DNA of 64,000 bases, taken from NCBI RefSeq assembly GCF_016863475.1, contig NZ_BOOY01000004.1, positions 62,001 to 126,000 on the forward strand, in the 5' to 3' direction. The notes below the pieces were generated by a model, which worked only from the letters and a program-made list of their open reading frames with translations, did no database searches and was not told where the DNA came from. Shown one piece after another: positions 19,660-28,042 of the stretch (position 1 is the first letter of the stretch; each line of letters begins with the position of its first letter). Source of the DNA: Spirilliplanes yamanashiensis. Lineage in GTDB: Bacteria > Actinomycetota > Actinomycetes > Mycobacteriales > Micromonosporaceae. Position numbers and translations under genes: made by a program.

Positions 19660-19994
19660 GCGTACTCCTGGGTTGGGGAAAATCAGGGGTACGGCGCAAG
19701 GAGACGAGAACCGCAACCCAGGGGTGCGGCCCGCGACGACGCCTCCCCACGTCGTCCTCCGATGGCAGAGCCACCGGCACAGGGGCCGACCATAGTGGCT
19801 CCATGGAAACCGGGAAATCTCTCAACGCCTCTTAAGCGTCTTGATATCCATTCGTGACCGTTGTTGGACCGTCCGCACCGCATCGAACGCGGTGAGTGAG
19901 AACCGCCCCGGGGAAACGGGCACCACGCACTGCCCGGTCAGGGTCTGGTGGCGTAGCGTCGTGGCGTGATAAACGCAGCTCGGGAAGGGCGACG
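19660..19994. other. Intergenic region, 335 bases, divergent
   Basis: Between the LPXTG gene (minus) and rsmD (plus). The central stretch 19795-19870 is markedly AT-richer than the surroundings, as expected of promoter DNA for the surface protein. TAGCGT at 19954-19959 is a candidate -10 for rsmD with a leader of about 30 bases. No long open frame, hairpin or repeat was convincing. Confidence 0.5.
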
Positions 19995-20558
19995 GTGACC
20001 CGGATCATCGCCGGAGCGCAGGGCGGGCGGCGGCTCGCGGCCCCGCCGGGGGCCGGCACGCGGCCGACGTCCGATCGCGTGCGCGAGGCGCTGTTCAGTG
20101 CGCTGGAGACGTTGACGGACCTCGACGGGGCGCGGGTGCTGGACCTGTACGCGGGGTCCGGCGCCGTCGGCCTGGAGGCGGTGTCGCGCGGGGCCGCGCA
20201 CGCGCTGCTGGTCGAGCACGACGCCCGCGCCGCCCGCGTCATCCGGGACAACATCCGGGCGCTCGGCGTCGCCGACCGGGCCCGGCTGGTGACGACGAAG
20301 GTGGCGCAGGCGCTGGCCACCCCGCCGGCGGACGGCGGCTACGACGTCGTGTTCGCCGACCCCCCGTACCCGATGACCGACGACGAGGTGGCCGCGGCGC
20401 TGACGGCGCTGACGCGGCAGGCGTGGCTCGCGGACGACGCGGTGGTGGTGGTCGAGCGGGGCAGCCGGGGCCCGGCGCTGAGCTGGGTGGACGGCATCAC
20501 CGCCGAGCGCAGTCGCCGGTACGGCGAGACCACCCTTTGGTACGGTCGGCGATCATGA
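19995..20558 (+). CDS. rsmD: 16S rRNA (guanine966-N2)-methyltransferase
   Basis: 187 residues from GTG 19995, with GGGAAGGGCG before it. RsmD features: RIIAGAQGGRRLAAP at the start, RPTSDRVREALFSAL, VLDLYAGSGAVGLEAVSRG (SAM site), VFADPPYPM (catalytic DPPY) and VVVERGSR. It methylates G966 in the decoding-site helix of assembled 30S subunits. Overlaps coaD by four bases, the standard rsmD-coaD arrangement. Confidence 0.95.
   Translation: MTRIIAGAQGGRRLAAPPGAGTRPTSDRVREALFSALETLTDLDGARVLDLYAGSGAVGLEAVSRGAAHALLVEHDARAARVIRDNIRALGVADRARLVTTKVAQALATPPADGGYDVVFADPPYPMTDDEVAAALTALTRQAWLADDAVVVVERGSRGPALSWVDGITAERSRRYGETTLWYGRRS
20541..20546 (+). promoter_or_regulatory. Possible internal -10 box TACGGT before coaD
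   Basis: TACGGT inside the end of rsmD sits 8 bases before the coaD ATG and could give a leaderless coaD transcript in addition to the rsmD-coaD message. Confidence 0.3.
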
Positions 20559-21034
20559 GACGTGCGGTGTGCCCCGGCTCGTTCGACCCGGTGACGAACG
20601 GCCACCTCGACATCGTCGGCCGGGCCAGCCGGCTGTTCGACGAGGTGATCATCGGCGTCCTCATCAACCAGTCGAAGACCGGCCTGTTCACCATCGACGA
20701 GCGCATCGAGATGCTGCGCGAGGTGACGGCCGCGTACGGCAACGTGCGGGTCGAGTCGTTCCGGGGGCTGCTCGTCGACTTCTGCCGCGCGCAGCAGGCC
20801 GCCGTCGTCGTCAAGGGCCTGCGCGCGGTCAGCGACTTCGACTACGAGTTGCAGATGGCGCAGATGAACATCGGCCTCGCCGGGGTGGAGACACTGTTCA
20901 TGCCGACGAACCCGTTGTATTCGTTCCTGTCGTCCAGCCTCGTCAAGGAGGTCGCGAAGTGGGGCGGCGACGTCTCGGCGCACATCCCCGACGCGGTGGG
21001 CGAGCGGCTCGCGAAGCGGCTGCGGCAGACCTGA
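20555..21034 (+). CDS. coaD: Phosphopantetheine adenylyltransferase
   Basis: 159 residues. VCPGSFDPVTNGHLDIVGRA contains the T/HxGH nucleotidyltransferase motif, then NQSKTGLFTIDERIEML, VVKGLRAVSDFDYELQMAQMN and PTNPLYSFLSSSLVKEVAKWGG. It transfers AMP to 4-phosphopantetheine in the penultimate step of coenzyme A synthesis. ATG overlaps the rsmD stop. Confidence 0.97.
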   Translation: MRRAVCPGSFDPVTNGHLDIVGRASRLFDEVIIGVLINQSKTGLFTIDERIEMLREVTAAYGNVRVESFRGLLVDFCRAQQAAVVVKGLRAVSDFDYELQMAQMNIGLAGVETLFMPTNPLYSFLSSSLVKEVAKWGGDVSAHIPDAVGERLAKRLRQT

Positions 21035-21133
21035 GCGCGCCACGCCGGGGCGGCGATGATCGACGCACCCGTGGCAGCCGCGCCGCATGATGTGGGTGGC
21101 AGTAAGTTGACCGGGGCACAGCGAGGGGTACCG

Positions 21134-21658
21134 GTGGACGACGGGAGAAGTGAGGCGACGGTGGATCCGCTCGACCGCATCGACGAGATCATCGCCATGG
21201 TGGAGCAGGCACGCTCGGTTCCCATGTCGCGCACCAACTTCATGTTCGACCGCGGCGAGATGATCCAGATTTTGGACGAGCTGCGCGCCGAGCTGCCGGG
21301 CGACCTGCGCAAGGCCGCCGCCCTGCTCGAGGAGCGCGACCGGATCATCGACCGGGGCAAGCGCGAGGCCGACCGGATCATCAGCGAGGGCGAGACCGAG
21401 CACGCGCGGCTGGTCAGCGTGAACGAGATCACGGTGTCGGCCGAGCACGAGGCCGCCCGGATCATCGCCGAGGCGCGCACCGAGGCGCAGCGGCTGCGCG
21501 AGGAGGTCGACGACTACGTCGACACCGCGCTGGCCAACTTCGAGCAGTTCCTGACCAGGGCGCTGGCGTCGATAGAGCGCGGCCGGGACAAGATGCACGC
21601 GCTGCGCGAGATCGGCACGTTCGTCGGGGAAGAGAACGAGCGCCCGCTGCCGTTCTAG
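21134..21658 (+). CDS. DivIVA-like coiled-coil protein (cell-division initiation type)
   Basis: 174 residues if started at GTG 21134; GTG 21161 is an alternative. A TAAGTT box at 21103-21108 argues against the longer ATG 21056 start. The protein is charged and helical: DPLDRIDEIIAMVEQARSVPMS, a short loop with NFMFDRGEMIQILDEL, then a long coiled coil from about 65 to 150 (LLEERDRIIDRGKREADRIISEGE and related repeats). It resembles actinobacterial proteins annotated as cell division initiation or ATP-synthase-B-like. Position between coaD and DUF177 is conserved. Probably cytosolic scaffold; mechanism unknown. Confidence 0.75.
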   Translation: MDDGRSEATVDPLDRIDEIIAMVEQARSVPMSRTNFMFDRGEMIQILDELRAELPGDLRKAAALLEERDRIIDRGKREADRIISEGETEHARLVSVNEITVSAEHEAARIIAEARTEAQRLREEVDDYVDTALANFEQFLTRALASIERGRDKMHALREIGTFVGEENERPLPF

Positions 21659-21735
21659 ACGGCGGCCCGGTTCGACGGTGCGGGTCCTGCTCAGGTAACC
21701 TTTCCCGTCGGCCCTTCTCGTGGCCGGAGTTCACT

Positions 21736-22299
21736 ATGCCTAAACCTTCGCAGACACACCTTGACCCCAGGTCGCCGCTGGTCCTCGACACGAGGGAACT
21801 GCCGCGCCGTCCTGGAGCCATGCGTACGGTCAGCCGGGTGGTCGCGGCGCCGGTGGACCTCGGCGTGGAGATGATCGGCGTTCCCGAGGGTTCCGACCTC
21901 AGCCTCGACCTGCGGCTGGAGTCGGTGTCCGAGGGCGTTCTCGTCAGCGGTGCCGTCAGCGGCACCGTCACCGGCGAGTGCGGGCGTTGCCTGCGCGCGA
22001 TCACCGACTCGTTCGACGTCACGATCCAGGAGCTGTACGCCTACGAGCACAGCACCACGGACGAGACGACGGAGGAGGACGAGGTCGGCCGGATGCAGGG
22101 CGACCTGATCGACCTTGAACCGGCGGTCCGGGACGCGGTGGTGCTCACGCTGCCGACGAACCCGCTCTGCCGGCCCGACTGCCCAGGGTTGTGCCCCGAC
22201 TGCGGGGCGCACTTCGACGAGCTGCCGGCCGACCACAGCCACGAGCTCGCCGACTCCCGCTGGGCCGCTTTGCGCAACCTGTCGAATTCTGAGGAGTGA
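21736..22299 (+). CDS. DUF177 (YceD) family protein
   Basis: 187 residues. Starts MPKPSQTHLDPRSPLVLDTRELPRRPG and has the family core VSGTVTGECGRCLRAI, EDEVGRMQGDLIDLEPAVRDAVVLTLPTNPLC, and CPGLCPDCGAHF with four cysteines that look zinc-binding. YceD/DUF177 genes always precede rpmF; the protein is implicated in 23S rRNA accumulation. Two bases separate it from rpmF, so they are co-transcribed. Confidence 0.92.
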   Translation: MPKPSQTHLDPRSPLVLDTRELPRRPGAMRTVSRVVAAPVDLGVEMIGVPEGSDLSLDLRLESVSEGVLVSGAVSGTVTGECGRCLRAITDSFDVTIQELYAYEHSTTDETTEEDEVGRMQGDLIDLEPAVRDAVVLTLPTNPLCRPDCPGLCPDCGAHFDELPADHSHELADSRWAALRNLSNSEE

Positions 22300-22301
22300 C
22301 C

Positions 22302-22475
22302 GTGGCCGTCCCGAAGCGCAAGATGTCGCGCAGCAACACCCGCTCGCGCAGGGCGAACTGGAAGGTGAGCGCGGTCGCGACCGTCGCCTGCCCGCAGTGC
22401 AAGTCGCCGAAGCTGCCGCATGCCGCGTGCTCGACGTGCGGCACGTACAACGGCCGCCAGGTCCTCGAGGTCTGA
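22302..22475 (+). CDS. rpmF: 50S ribosomal protein L32
   Basis: 57 residues from GTG 22302 with a GAGGAG site overlapping the previous stop. AVPKRKMSRSNTRSRRANWKV is the L32 start; CPQC and CSTC form a zinc knuckle (C+ form). Too short for a length-filtered gene search but clear by sequence and by its place between DUF177 and plsX. Confidence 0.97.
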   Translation: MAVPKRKMSRSNTRSRRANWKVSAVATVACPQCKSPKLPHAACSTCGTYNGRQVLEV

Positions 22476-22587
22476 GCGCCGGTTGACGCACCCGGTCACG
22501 GGCCGGGTCGCACCTGCGCAGCGGCGATCGCCCGGTGCCCCCACGCTCGGCGCCGGCCGGGACGACCCGGCCGGCGCGGCGGTGGCG

Positions 22588-23544
22588 GTGAGCACCGTGC
22601 GGATCGCCGTCGACCTCCTCGGCGGGGATCATGGACCCGCCGTCGTGGTTGACGGCGCTCTGCAGGCCTGCAGGGCCGACCCCGGCATGCAGCTGCTCCT
22701 CGTCGGCCCCGCCTCGGTGGCCGACGGGTTCCTCCGTGCGCTCGACCCCGACCTGCGGGAACGGGTGGGCGCGCGCACCGGCCCGGCCACGGCCGCGCCC
22801 GCCCTCGGCTCCGGCCGCGGGCTCGACACCACCGTCCGCGCCGCCGTGCGCGCGGTCGCCGACGGCTCCGCCGACGCCGTCCTGTCCGCCGGTCCCACCG
22901 GCGCCACCGTCTCCGCCGCCGCGCTCGGCCTCGGCCGCTGGCCCGGCGTGCGCCGCCCGGTCCTGGCGGCCACCGTGCCCACCGCGGCCGGGCTCGCCGT
23001 GCTGCTCGACGTGGGCGCCTCCGTCGACGCCACCCCCGCCACCCTCGCCGGGCACGCGATCCTCGGCGCCGCGTACGCGTCGGTCGCCCTGGGCGAGCGC
23101 CCACGGGTGGGGCTGCTGTCCATCGGCCACGAGACCGGCAAGGGCGACCGGGTGCGCCGCGCCACCGACCCCCTGCTGCACGAGCTGGCCCTGCCCGCCG
23201 GCGCCCGGTACGCCGGGCTCGTCGAGGGCGACGACGTGGTGGCGGGCGACCGCGCCGACGTCGTGGTCACCGACGGGTTCACCGGCAACGTGCTGCTCAA
23301 GGGCCTGGAGGCCGCGTTCGACCTGACGGGCGCCCGCCCGGCCGGGGCCCCGCCGCGGGCCGCCGCCCTGCTCGGCGTGGCCGGGGTCGCCGTCGTGTGC
23401 CACGGCGCGGCCGCCCGCGCCCACATCGCCTCCGGGCTCGCGCTCGCGGCGCACCTGCACCGCACCGCCTCCGTGGCGACGCTGACCGACCTGATCACCG
23501 CACCGGGCATCGAGATGCCGGACAACTCACGAGGTGACGCATGA
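22588..23544 (+). CDS. plsX: Phosphate acyltransferase PlsX
   Basis: 318 residues from the GTG at 22588 (GTG 22582 also possible); family members are usually 320-350. [21 protein letters not shown] opens the protein, with [49 protein letters not shown] and [11 protein letters not shown]. It makes acyl-phosphate from acyl-ACP for the PlsY route to lysophosphatidic acid. The frame remains open upstream across rpmF but that part is not conserved. Stop overlaps the rnc ATG. Confidence 0.9.
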   Translation: MSTVRIAVDLLGGDHGPAVVVDGALQACRADPGMQLLLVGPASVADGFLRALDPDLRERVGARTGPATAAPALGSGRGLDTTVRAAVRAVADGSADAVLSAGPTGATVSAAALGLGRWPGVRRPVLAATVPTAAGLAVLLDVGASVDATPATLAGHAILGAAYASVALGERPRVGLLSIGHETGKGDRVRRATDPLLHELALPAGARYAGLVEGDDVVAGDRADVVVTDGFTGNVLLKGLEAAFDLTGARPAGAPPRAAALLGVAGVAVVCHGAAARAHIASGLALAAHLHRTASVATLTDLITAPGIEMPDNSRGDA

Positions 23545-24263
23545 CAGACAAGCGCCGTCGGCCGCCGGTCGGGCACCTGGAGTCCGCGTTCGGGGTCTCC
23601 CTGGACCCCGAGCTTCTGGAGCGGGCCCTGACGCACCGCTCCTACGCGTACGAGAACGGCGGCCTGCCCACCAACGAGCGGCTGGAGTTCCTCGGCGACT
23701 CGGTGCTCGGCGTCGTCATCACCACGGCGCTGTTCCACAACCACCCCGACCTGCCGGAGGGCCAGCTCGCGAAGCTGCGCGCCAGCGTGGTCAACATGCG
23801 CGCGCTGGCCGACGTGGCGCGCGGGCTGGGCCCCGAGGGGCTGGGCGCGTACCTGCTGCTCGGCAAGGGCGAGGAGACCACCGGCGGCCGCGACAAGGCC
23901 AGCATCCTGGCGGACACGCTGGAGGCCCTGCTCGGCGCGATCTACCTGGAGCACGGGCTGGAGGTCGCCGGCAAGGTGATCCACCGGCTGTTCGACCCGC
24001 TGATGGCCGAGTCCGCCGGCCGCGGCGCCGCCCTGGACTGGAAGACCAGCCTGCAGGAGCTGACCGCCGCGCTGGGGCTGGGCGTGCCGGACTACGTGAT
24101 CGAGGACGCCGGGCCCGACCACGCCAAGACGTTCACCGCCTGGGTCGTCGTCGCGGGCGACCGGTACGGCGGCGCCGAGGGCCGCAGCAAGAAGGAGGCG
24201 GAGCAGCTCGCCGCCGCCGCGGCCTGGCGCACCCTGTCCGACCGGGCGGCCGGGCAGCCGTGA
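23541..24263 (+). CDS. rnc: Ribonuclease III
   Basis: 240 residues. The catalytic signature is [16 protein letters not shown], preceded by [13 protein letters not shown], with the second acidic cluster [18 protein letters not shown]. The double-stranded-RNA-binding domain occupies about 165-235 ([32 protein letters not shown]). It processes rRNA precursors and regulatory duplexes. ATG overlaps plsX; its stop overlaps the membrane glycosyltransferase start. Confidence 0.97.
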   Translation: MTDKRRRPPVGHLESAFGVSLDPELLERALTHRSYAYENGGLPTNERLEFLGDSVLGVVITTALFHNHPDLPEGQLAKLRASVVNMRALADVARGLGPEGLGAYLLLGKGEETTGGRDKASILADTLEALLGAIYLEHGLEVAGKVIHRLFDPLMAESAGRGAALDWKTSLQELTAALGLGVPDYVIEDAGPDHAKTFTAWVVVAGDRYGGAEGRSKKEAEQLAAAAAWRTLSDRAAGQP

Positions 24264-25441
24264 CGGCGCCCGCCGCCGCCGAGACCCCGCCCGCCACCGC
24301 CCGGCCGGCGCCGCTGTGGGCGGCCGCCGGCGGCTGGCGCGGCGCCGGCGTGGCCGTCGGCCTGTACGCGGCGACCCGCCTGGTGCAGCTGCTGTTCGTC
24401 GACTGGCTGGGCGCGGACGAGCGCGGCGGCGTGCGCGAGCGCCTGCTGATCTGGGACGCCGGGTGGTTCCTGCGGATCGTCACCGACGGCTACCCGGCCG
24501 GCTTCAGCTACGGCGCGAACGGCGCGGTCGAGGGCTCGTCGCTGGCGTTCTTCCCGCTCTACCCGTACACGGTCAAGGCCGTCACGGTCCTCACCGGCCT
24601 GGGCCCGGAGAACGCGGCGCTCGTCGTGAGCTGGCTCGCCGGGGCGGCGGCGGCCGTCGCGCTGCACCTGCTCGGCACGACCCTGTACGGGCGCCGGGCC
24701 GGCTGGGCGCTGGTCGTGCTGTGCTGCGCGCAGCCGCTGTCGGTGGTGCTGTCGATGGCGTACTCGGAAGCGCTTTTCCTGGCCCTGGTCGCCGGGATGC
24801 TGGTGGCCGCGCACCGTCGCGTGTGGTGGGCGGCCGGCCTGCTCGGCCTGGGCGCCGCGCTGACCCGGCCCACCGGCGCCGCCGCGGCGGTCGCGCTGGC
24901 CGTGGCGGTGGCGCTGATCTGGCGCGAGGCGGGGCGGGCGGAGCGCTGGCAGGCCGGCGCGGCCGCCGTGGCCGCCCTCGCCGGGGTGCCGCTGTTCCTC
25001 GGCTGGGTCGCGCTGCGGGCCGGCAGCCCCGACGCCTGGTTCACCATCCAGACCGCGGGGTGGGGCACGTCGTTCGACGCGGGCGCGAGCACGCTGCGCT
25101 TCCTGGGCGGCGCGCTGGGCGGCGGCGACGGGTTCGTGCCGATCACCGTGGCGTTCCTGCTGCTGCTGGCCACCGTGCTGATGGTGGTGGCGCTGCGCAC
25201 CCGGCCGTGGCTGCCGCTGGCCGTCTACGGGGTGCTCGCGTTCGTGCTGGTGGTCGGCCAGGCCGGTTTCTACCACTCGAAGCCGCGGCTGCTGCTGCCC
25301 GTACTGTTGGTGCTCGTCCCGCCGGTGCTGGCCGCCGCCCGCGCCCGCCCGCGGGTCGCCGCGTGGGCGCTGACGGCGTACTCGCTGGTCGGCCTCTGGT
25401 ACGGCGCGTACATGCTGGACGTCTGGCCCTACACGATCTAG
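24260..25441 (+). CDS. PIG-V-like membrane mannosyltransferase
   Basis: 393 residues with about ten membrane helices. After helix 1 come [16 protein letters not shown] and [12 protein letters not shown], the WDxxxYxxIxxxGY and FFPLYP motifs of the PIG-V/Mannosyl_trans2 family (GT-C fold, lipid-linked sugar donors); the acidic D of WDAGW would be the catalytic residue. It probably transfers a mannose from a polyprenyl phosphate to an extracytoplasmic acceptor. GTG start overlaps rnc by four bases, unusual company for rnc-mutM, so it seems an insertion that has been translationally coupled. Confidence 0.75.
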   Translation: MTAPAAAETPPATARPAPLWAAAGGWRGAGVAVGLYAATRLVQLLFVDWLGADERGGVRERLLIWDAGWFLRIVTDGYPAGFSYGANGAVEGSSLAFFPLYPYTVKAVTVLTGLGPENAALVVSWLAGAAAAVALHLLGTTLYGRRAGWALVVLCCAQPLSVVLSMAYSEALFLALVAGMLVAAHRRVWWAAGLLGLGAALTRPTGAAAAVALAVAVALIWREAGRAERWQAGAAAVAALAGVPLFLGWVALRAGSPDAWFTIQTAGWGTSFDAGASTLRFLGGALGGGDGFVPITVAFLLLLATVLMVVALRTRPWLPLAVYGVLAFVLVVGQAGFYHSKPRLLLPVLLVLVPPVLAAARARPRVAAWALTAYSLVGLWYGAYMLDVWPYTI

Positions 25442-25453
25442 AAGGACGGTGCC

Positions 25454-26305
25454 GTGCCCGAGCTGCCCGAGGTGGAGACCGTCCGGCAGGGGCTCGCGAA
25501 GTGGGTGGCGGGCCGGCGCATCGCCGCCGCGACCGTGCACCACCCGCGGGCCATCCGCCGGCACGTGCCGGGCCCGGACCACTTCTCCGCCGTGCTGGCC
25601 GGGCGCACCGTCGTGGACGTGTCCCGGCGCGGCAAGTACCTGTGGCTGCCGCTGGACTCCGGCGACGCCGTGGTCGGCCACCTCGGCATGAGCGGCCAGC
25701 TGCTGATGCAGCCGCCCGGCACCCCCGACGAGAAGCACCTGCGGGTGCGGTTCGCGTTCGACGACGACGGCCCGGAGCTGCGGTTCGTCGACCAGCGCAC
25801 GTTCGGCGGGCTGGCGGTGAGCGAGGGGGGCGCGGAGCTGCCCGCGGAGATCGCGCACATCGCCCGCGACCCGATGGACCCGCTGTTCTCCGACGCCGGG
25901 TTCGTGACGGCGCTGCGCCGCCGGCGCACCGAGGTCAAGCGCGCCCTGCTCGACCAGACCCTGATCAGCGGCGTCGGCAACATCTACGCCGACGAGGCGC
26001 TGTGGCGCGCGAAGCTGCACGGCGCCCGCCCCACGGACGCGCTCACCGGGCCCGCCGCGCTGCGCCTGCTGGGCCACGTGCGCGACGTGCTGGCCGAGGC
26101 GATCGTCGCCGGCGGCACCAGCTTCGACGCGCTCTACGTCAACGTGAACGGCGAGAGCGGCTACTTCGACCGGCGGCTGAACGCGTACGGCCGCGAGGGC
26201 GAGCCGTGCCGGCGGTGCGGCGCGCCGATCCGCCGGGAGCACTTCATGAACCGCTCGTCGTTCAGCTGCCCGCGCTGCCAGCCCCGGCCACGCTCGCGCG
26301 GGTAG
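25454..26305 (+). CDS. mutM: Formamidopyrimidine-DNA glycosylase
   Basis: 283 residues from GTG 25454. [13 protein letters not shown] carries the catalytic Pro2 and Glu3; [10 protein letters not shown] holds the conserved lysine, [17 protein letters not shown] the helix-two-turn-helix, and [10 protein letters not shown]...FSCPRCQP the C-terminal zinc finger. It excises 8-oxoguanine and formamidopyrimidines and nicks the abasic site. Its last 44 bases overlap the convergent spherulin-like gene, an antisense overlap. Confidence 0.97.
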   Translation: MPELPEVETVRQGLAKWVAGRRIAAATVHHPRAIRRHVPGPDHFSAVLAGRTVVDVSRRGKYLWLPLDSGDAVVGHLGMSGQLLMQPPGTPDEKHLRVRFAFDDDGPELRFVDQRTFGGLAVSEGGAELPAEIAHIARDPMDPLFSDAGFVTALRRRRTEVKRALLDQTLISGVGNIYADEALWRAKLHGARPTDALTGPAALRLLGHVRDVLAEAIVAGGTSFDALYVNVNGESGYFDRRLNAYGREGEPCRRCGAPIRREHFMNRSSFSCPRCQPRPRSRG

Positions 26306-26828
26306 GGCCGGGCGCGTCGGTGGCGACGCCGAACCCGGCGCCGCGGCGGGCCAGCAGGTGCCGCGCCGCGGTCAGCAGGGCGGTCGGCACGCCGTGCACG
26401 AGATGCCCGTCGCCGGGGCGCGCGCCGTCGCCGGTCCACCGCTGGTACGCCGCCCAGTCACCCTCGAACGTGCACAGGCGCACCTCGAGGTCCCGGTACA
26501 GCGGGTCGGTGGGGGCGCCGGGGTTGAGCACGATCCGGTGCAGCCCGCGGCGGCGCGCCACCCGCACGGCGAGCGCGACCGGGCCGATGGCGTACCGGTT
26601 GACCGGGGCGCGGTCGAGGTAGATGCCGGCGACGTCGAGCGCCGCCCAGGCATCGATGTCGGTGAGGACGTCGGCGAGCGAGCGCGACCCGAGGTCGAGG
26701 TCGACCCGGCCGAGCGCGGGCGCGGCCGGCACGACGACGGTGTCCGGCTCGTCGATGACCAGCCAGGCGCTGTCGTCGAGGACGGTGCCGGGCGCCGGGT
26801 GCGCCCACGGCGGGAAGAGGGTTCTCAT
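26262..26828 (-). CDS. Spherulin-4-like protein (GH135-related), short and possibly inactive
   Basis: 188 residues from the ATG at 26826-26828. The second half of the spherulin-4/GH135 barrel is recognisable: [23 protein letters not shown] (51-73), [32 protein letters not shown] (94-125). Active family members have an Asp-Glu pair at the GIFxDE position; here it is D72-R73, so the glutamate is missing. There is no signal peptide and the protein is shorter than the usual 230-280 residues. In fungi the family trims galactosaminogalactan during its export. ATG overlaps the membrane gene; the 3' end overlaps mutM antisense. Confidence 0.65.
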   Translation of the reverse strand: MRTLFPPWAHPAPGTVLDDSAWLVIDEPDTVVVPAAPALGRVDLDLGSRSLADVLTDIDAWAALDVAGIYLDRAPVNRYAIGPVALAVRVARRRGLHRIVLNPGAPTDPLYRDLEVRLCTFEGDWAAYQRWTGDGARPGDGHLVHGVPTALLTAARHLLARRGAGFGVATDAPGPTRASVAGAGSAGS

Positions 26829-28042
26829 GCGGGCCTTCCTCGGCGCAGGGTGAGCAGGAGTCCGGCCGCGGTGGCGGCCGCGAGCGCGAGATGCGGGTAC
26901 GCGCCCGACGCGGCCAGCGGCGCGGCGGCGGCGACCGTGGTGCCGAGCAGCGGCCGGCCCCGGGCGGCGAGGACGGCGGCGACGGTGAGCACGCCGCCGA
27001 GCAGGCAGCCGGCGCTGAGGGCGAGGACGGCGTCGCGGGCGGTGCGGTGCGCGGCGGCGAACAGCGCGCCGCCGACGGCGGGCAGCGGCAGCAGCCCCGC
27101 GGCGGTGGTGACGGCGAGCCGGCGCAGCCGCCGCCGGTAGGCGCGCACCGACTCGGCGGCGGCGCGGGCGCGGGCGCGCTGGGCGGCGTGCCACCCGGCG
27201 AGCGCGTCGGCGGCCGGGACGGCGGCGAGCAGCGGCACCGCGGCGACCCAGCCGAAGGTGCGCCAGAGCCACACGGCGGCCGCGGCGGCGGCCAGCCCGC
27301 CGAGCCCGTGCGCGAGCGCGGTGCGCCAGGCGCCGGCCGGTTCGCGGGGCGCGGCGGCGGCCGGGGCGAGCAGGCGGGCGGCGGCCAGCACGAGCGCGGC
27401 GGCGGCGACCCGGGCGGCCGTGCCGTCGTCCAGCCGGGCGGGGGTGAGCTGCACGGCCGCCAGCACGGACAGTGGGACGCCCCAGCGGAGGAGCTCGGCG
27501 ACGCCGCCCAGCACCGGCGCCGCCGTCAGGGCCGCGACCCCGGCGAGCGCCACCAGCCCGGCCGCCGTCCCGCCGAACCGCAGCGAGGCGAGGCACCACA
27601 GCGCCCCGGCCACCGCGAAGCCCCCGGCGAGCAGCCGCGCGGCGGCGGCCCGGCCCGCCCGGGCCCGGACGGCCGCGGCGGCGAAGCCCAGGCCGGTGCC
27701 GGCGGGGGCGGCGACGAGCAGCAGGGCCGCGGCGGCGGGCGCGCCGAGCGGGCGCACCACCGGCCACGACGCGACCAGCGCGGCCGCCGGGCCGGCCCAG
27801 CGGGCGGCCAGGGCGGCGGGGCCCGGGTGCGGGCGCGGCCGCAGCGGCGCCCAGCGGCCGCGGGCCAGGTGCGCCAGCAGCGCGCGGCTCAGGGCGTGCA
27901 GCGACGGCAGGCCGTACCGGGCGCGCGCCGTGTGGTCGGTGACGCCGAGGGCGGTCAGCGCCGCGGCGGCGTCGTGCACGTCCACGATGTCGGCGCCGCC
28001 GTCGGGCAGCCGCCGGGTCAGCTCGGCCACGGGGGCGCTCAC
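26825..28042 (-). CDS. Multi-pass membrane protein of the PelF/spherulin operon
   Basis: 405 residues from GTG 28042. The first 80 residues are soluble (VDVHDAAAALTALGVTDHTARARYGLP...ALLAHLARG) and look like a small cytosolic module; then about ten hydrophobic segments follow, extremely rich in Ala and Leu, with an Arg-rich cytosolic loop near residue 280. No transporter or polymerase family is recognised. Overlap of four bases with both neighbours means the three proteins are co-translated, which supports a joint role, perhaps as the membrane channel or flippase of a surface polysaccharide. That role is inference. Confidence 0.7.
   Translation of the reverse strand: MSAPVAELTRRLPDGGADIVDVHDAAAALTALGVTDHTARARYGLPSLHALSRALLAHLARGRWAPLRPRPHPGPAALAARWAGPAAALVASWPVVRPLGAPAAAALLLVAAPAGTGLGFAAAAVRARAGRAAAARLLAGGFAVAGALWCLASLRFGGTAAGLVALAGVAALTAAPVLGGVAELLRWGVPLSVLAAVQLTPARLDDGTAARVAAAALVLAAARLLAPAAAAPREPAGAWRTALAHGLGGLAAAAAAVWLWRTFGWVAAVPLLAAVPAADALAGWHAAQRARARAAAESVRAYRRRLRRLAVTTAAGLLPLPAVGGALFAAAHRTARDAVLALSAGCLLGGVLTVAAVLAARGRPLLGTTVAAAAPLAASGAYPHLALAAATAAGLLLTLRRGRPA

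Noticed and set aside
21056-21133. ATG 21056 as the start of the DivIVA-like gene
   Set aside because: A TAAGTT box at 21103-21108 lies after it, and the first 26 codons are not helical or conserved in style.
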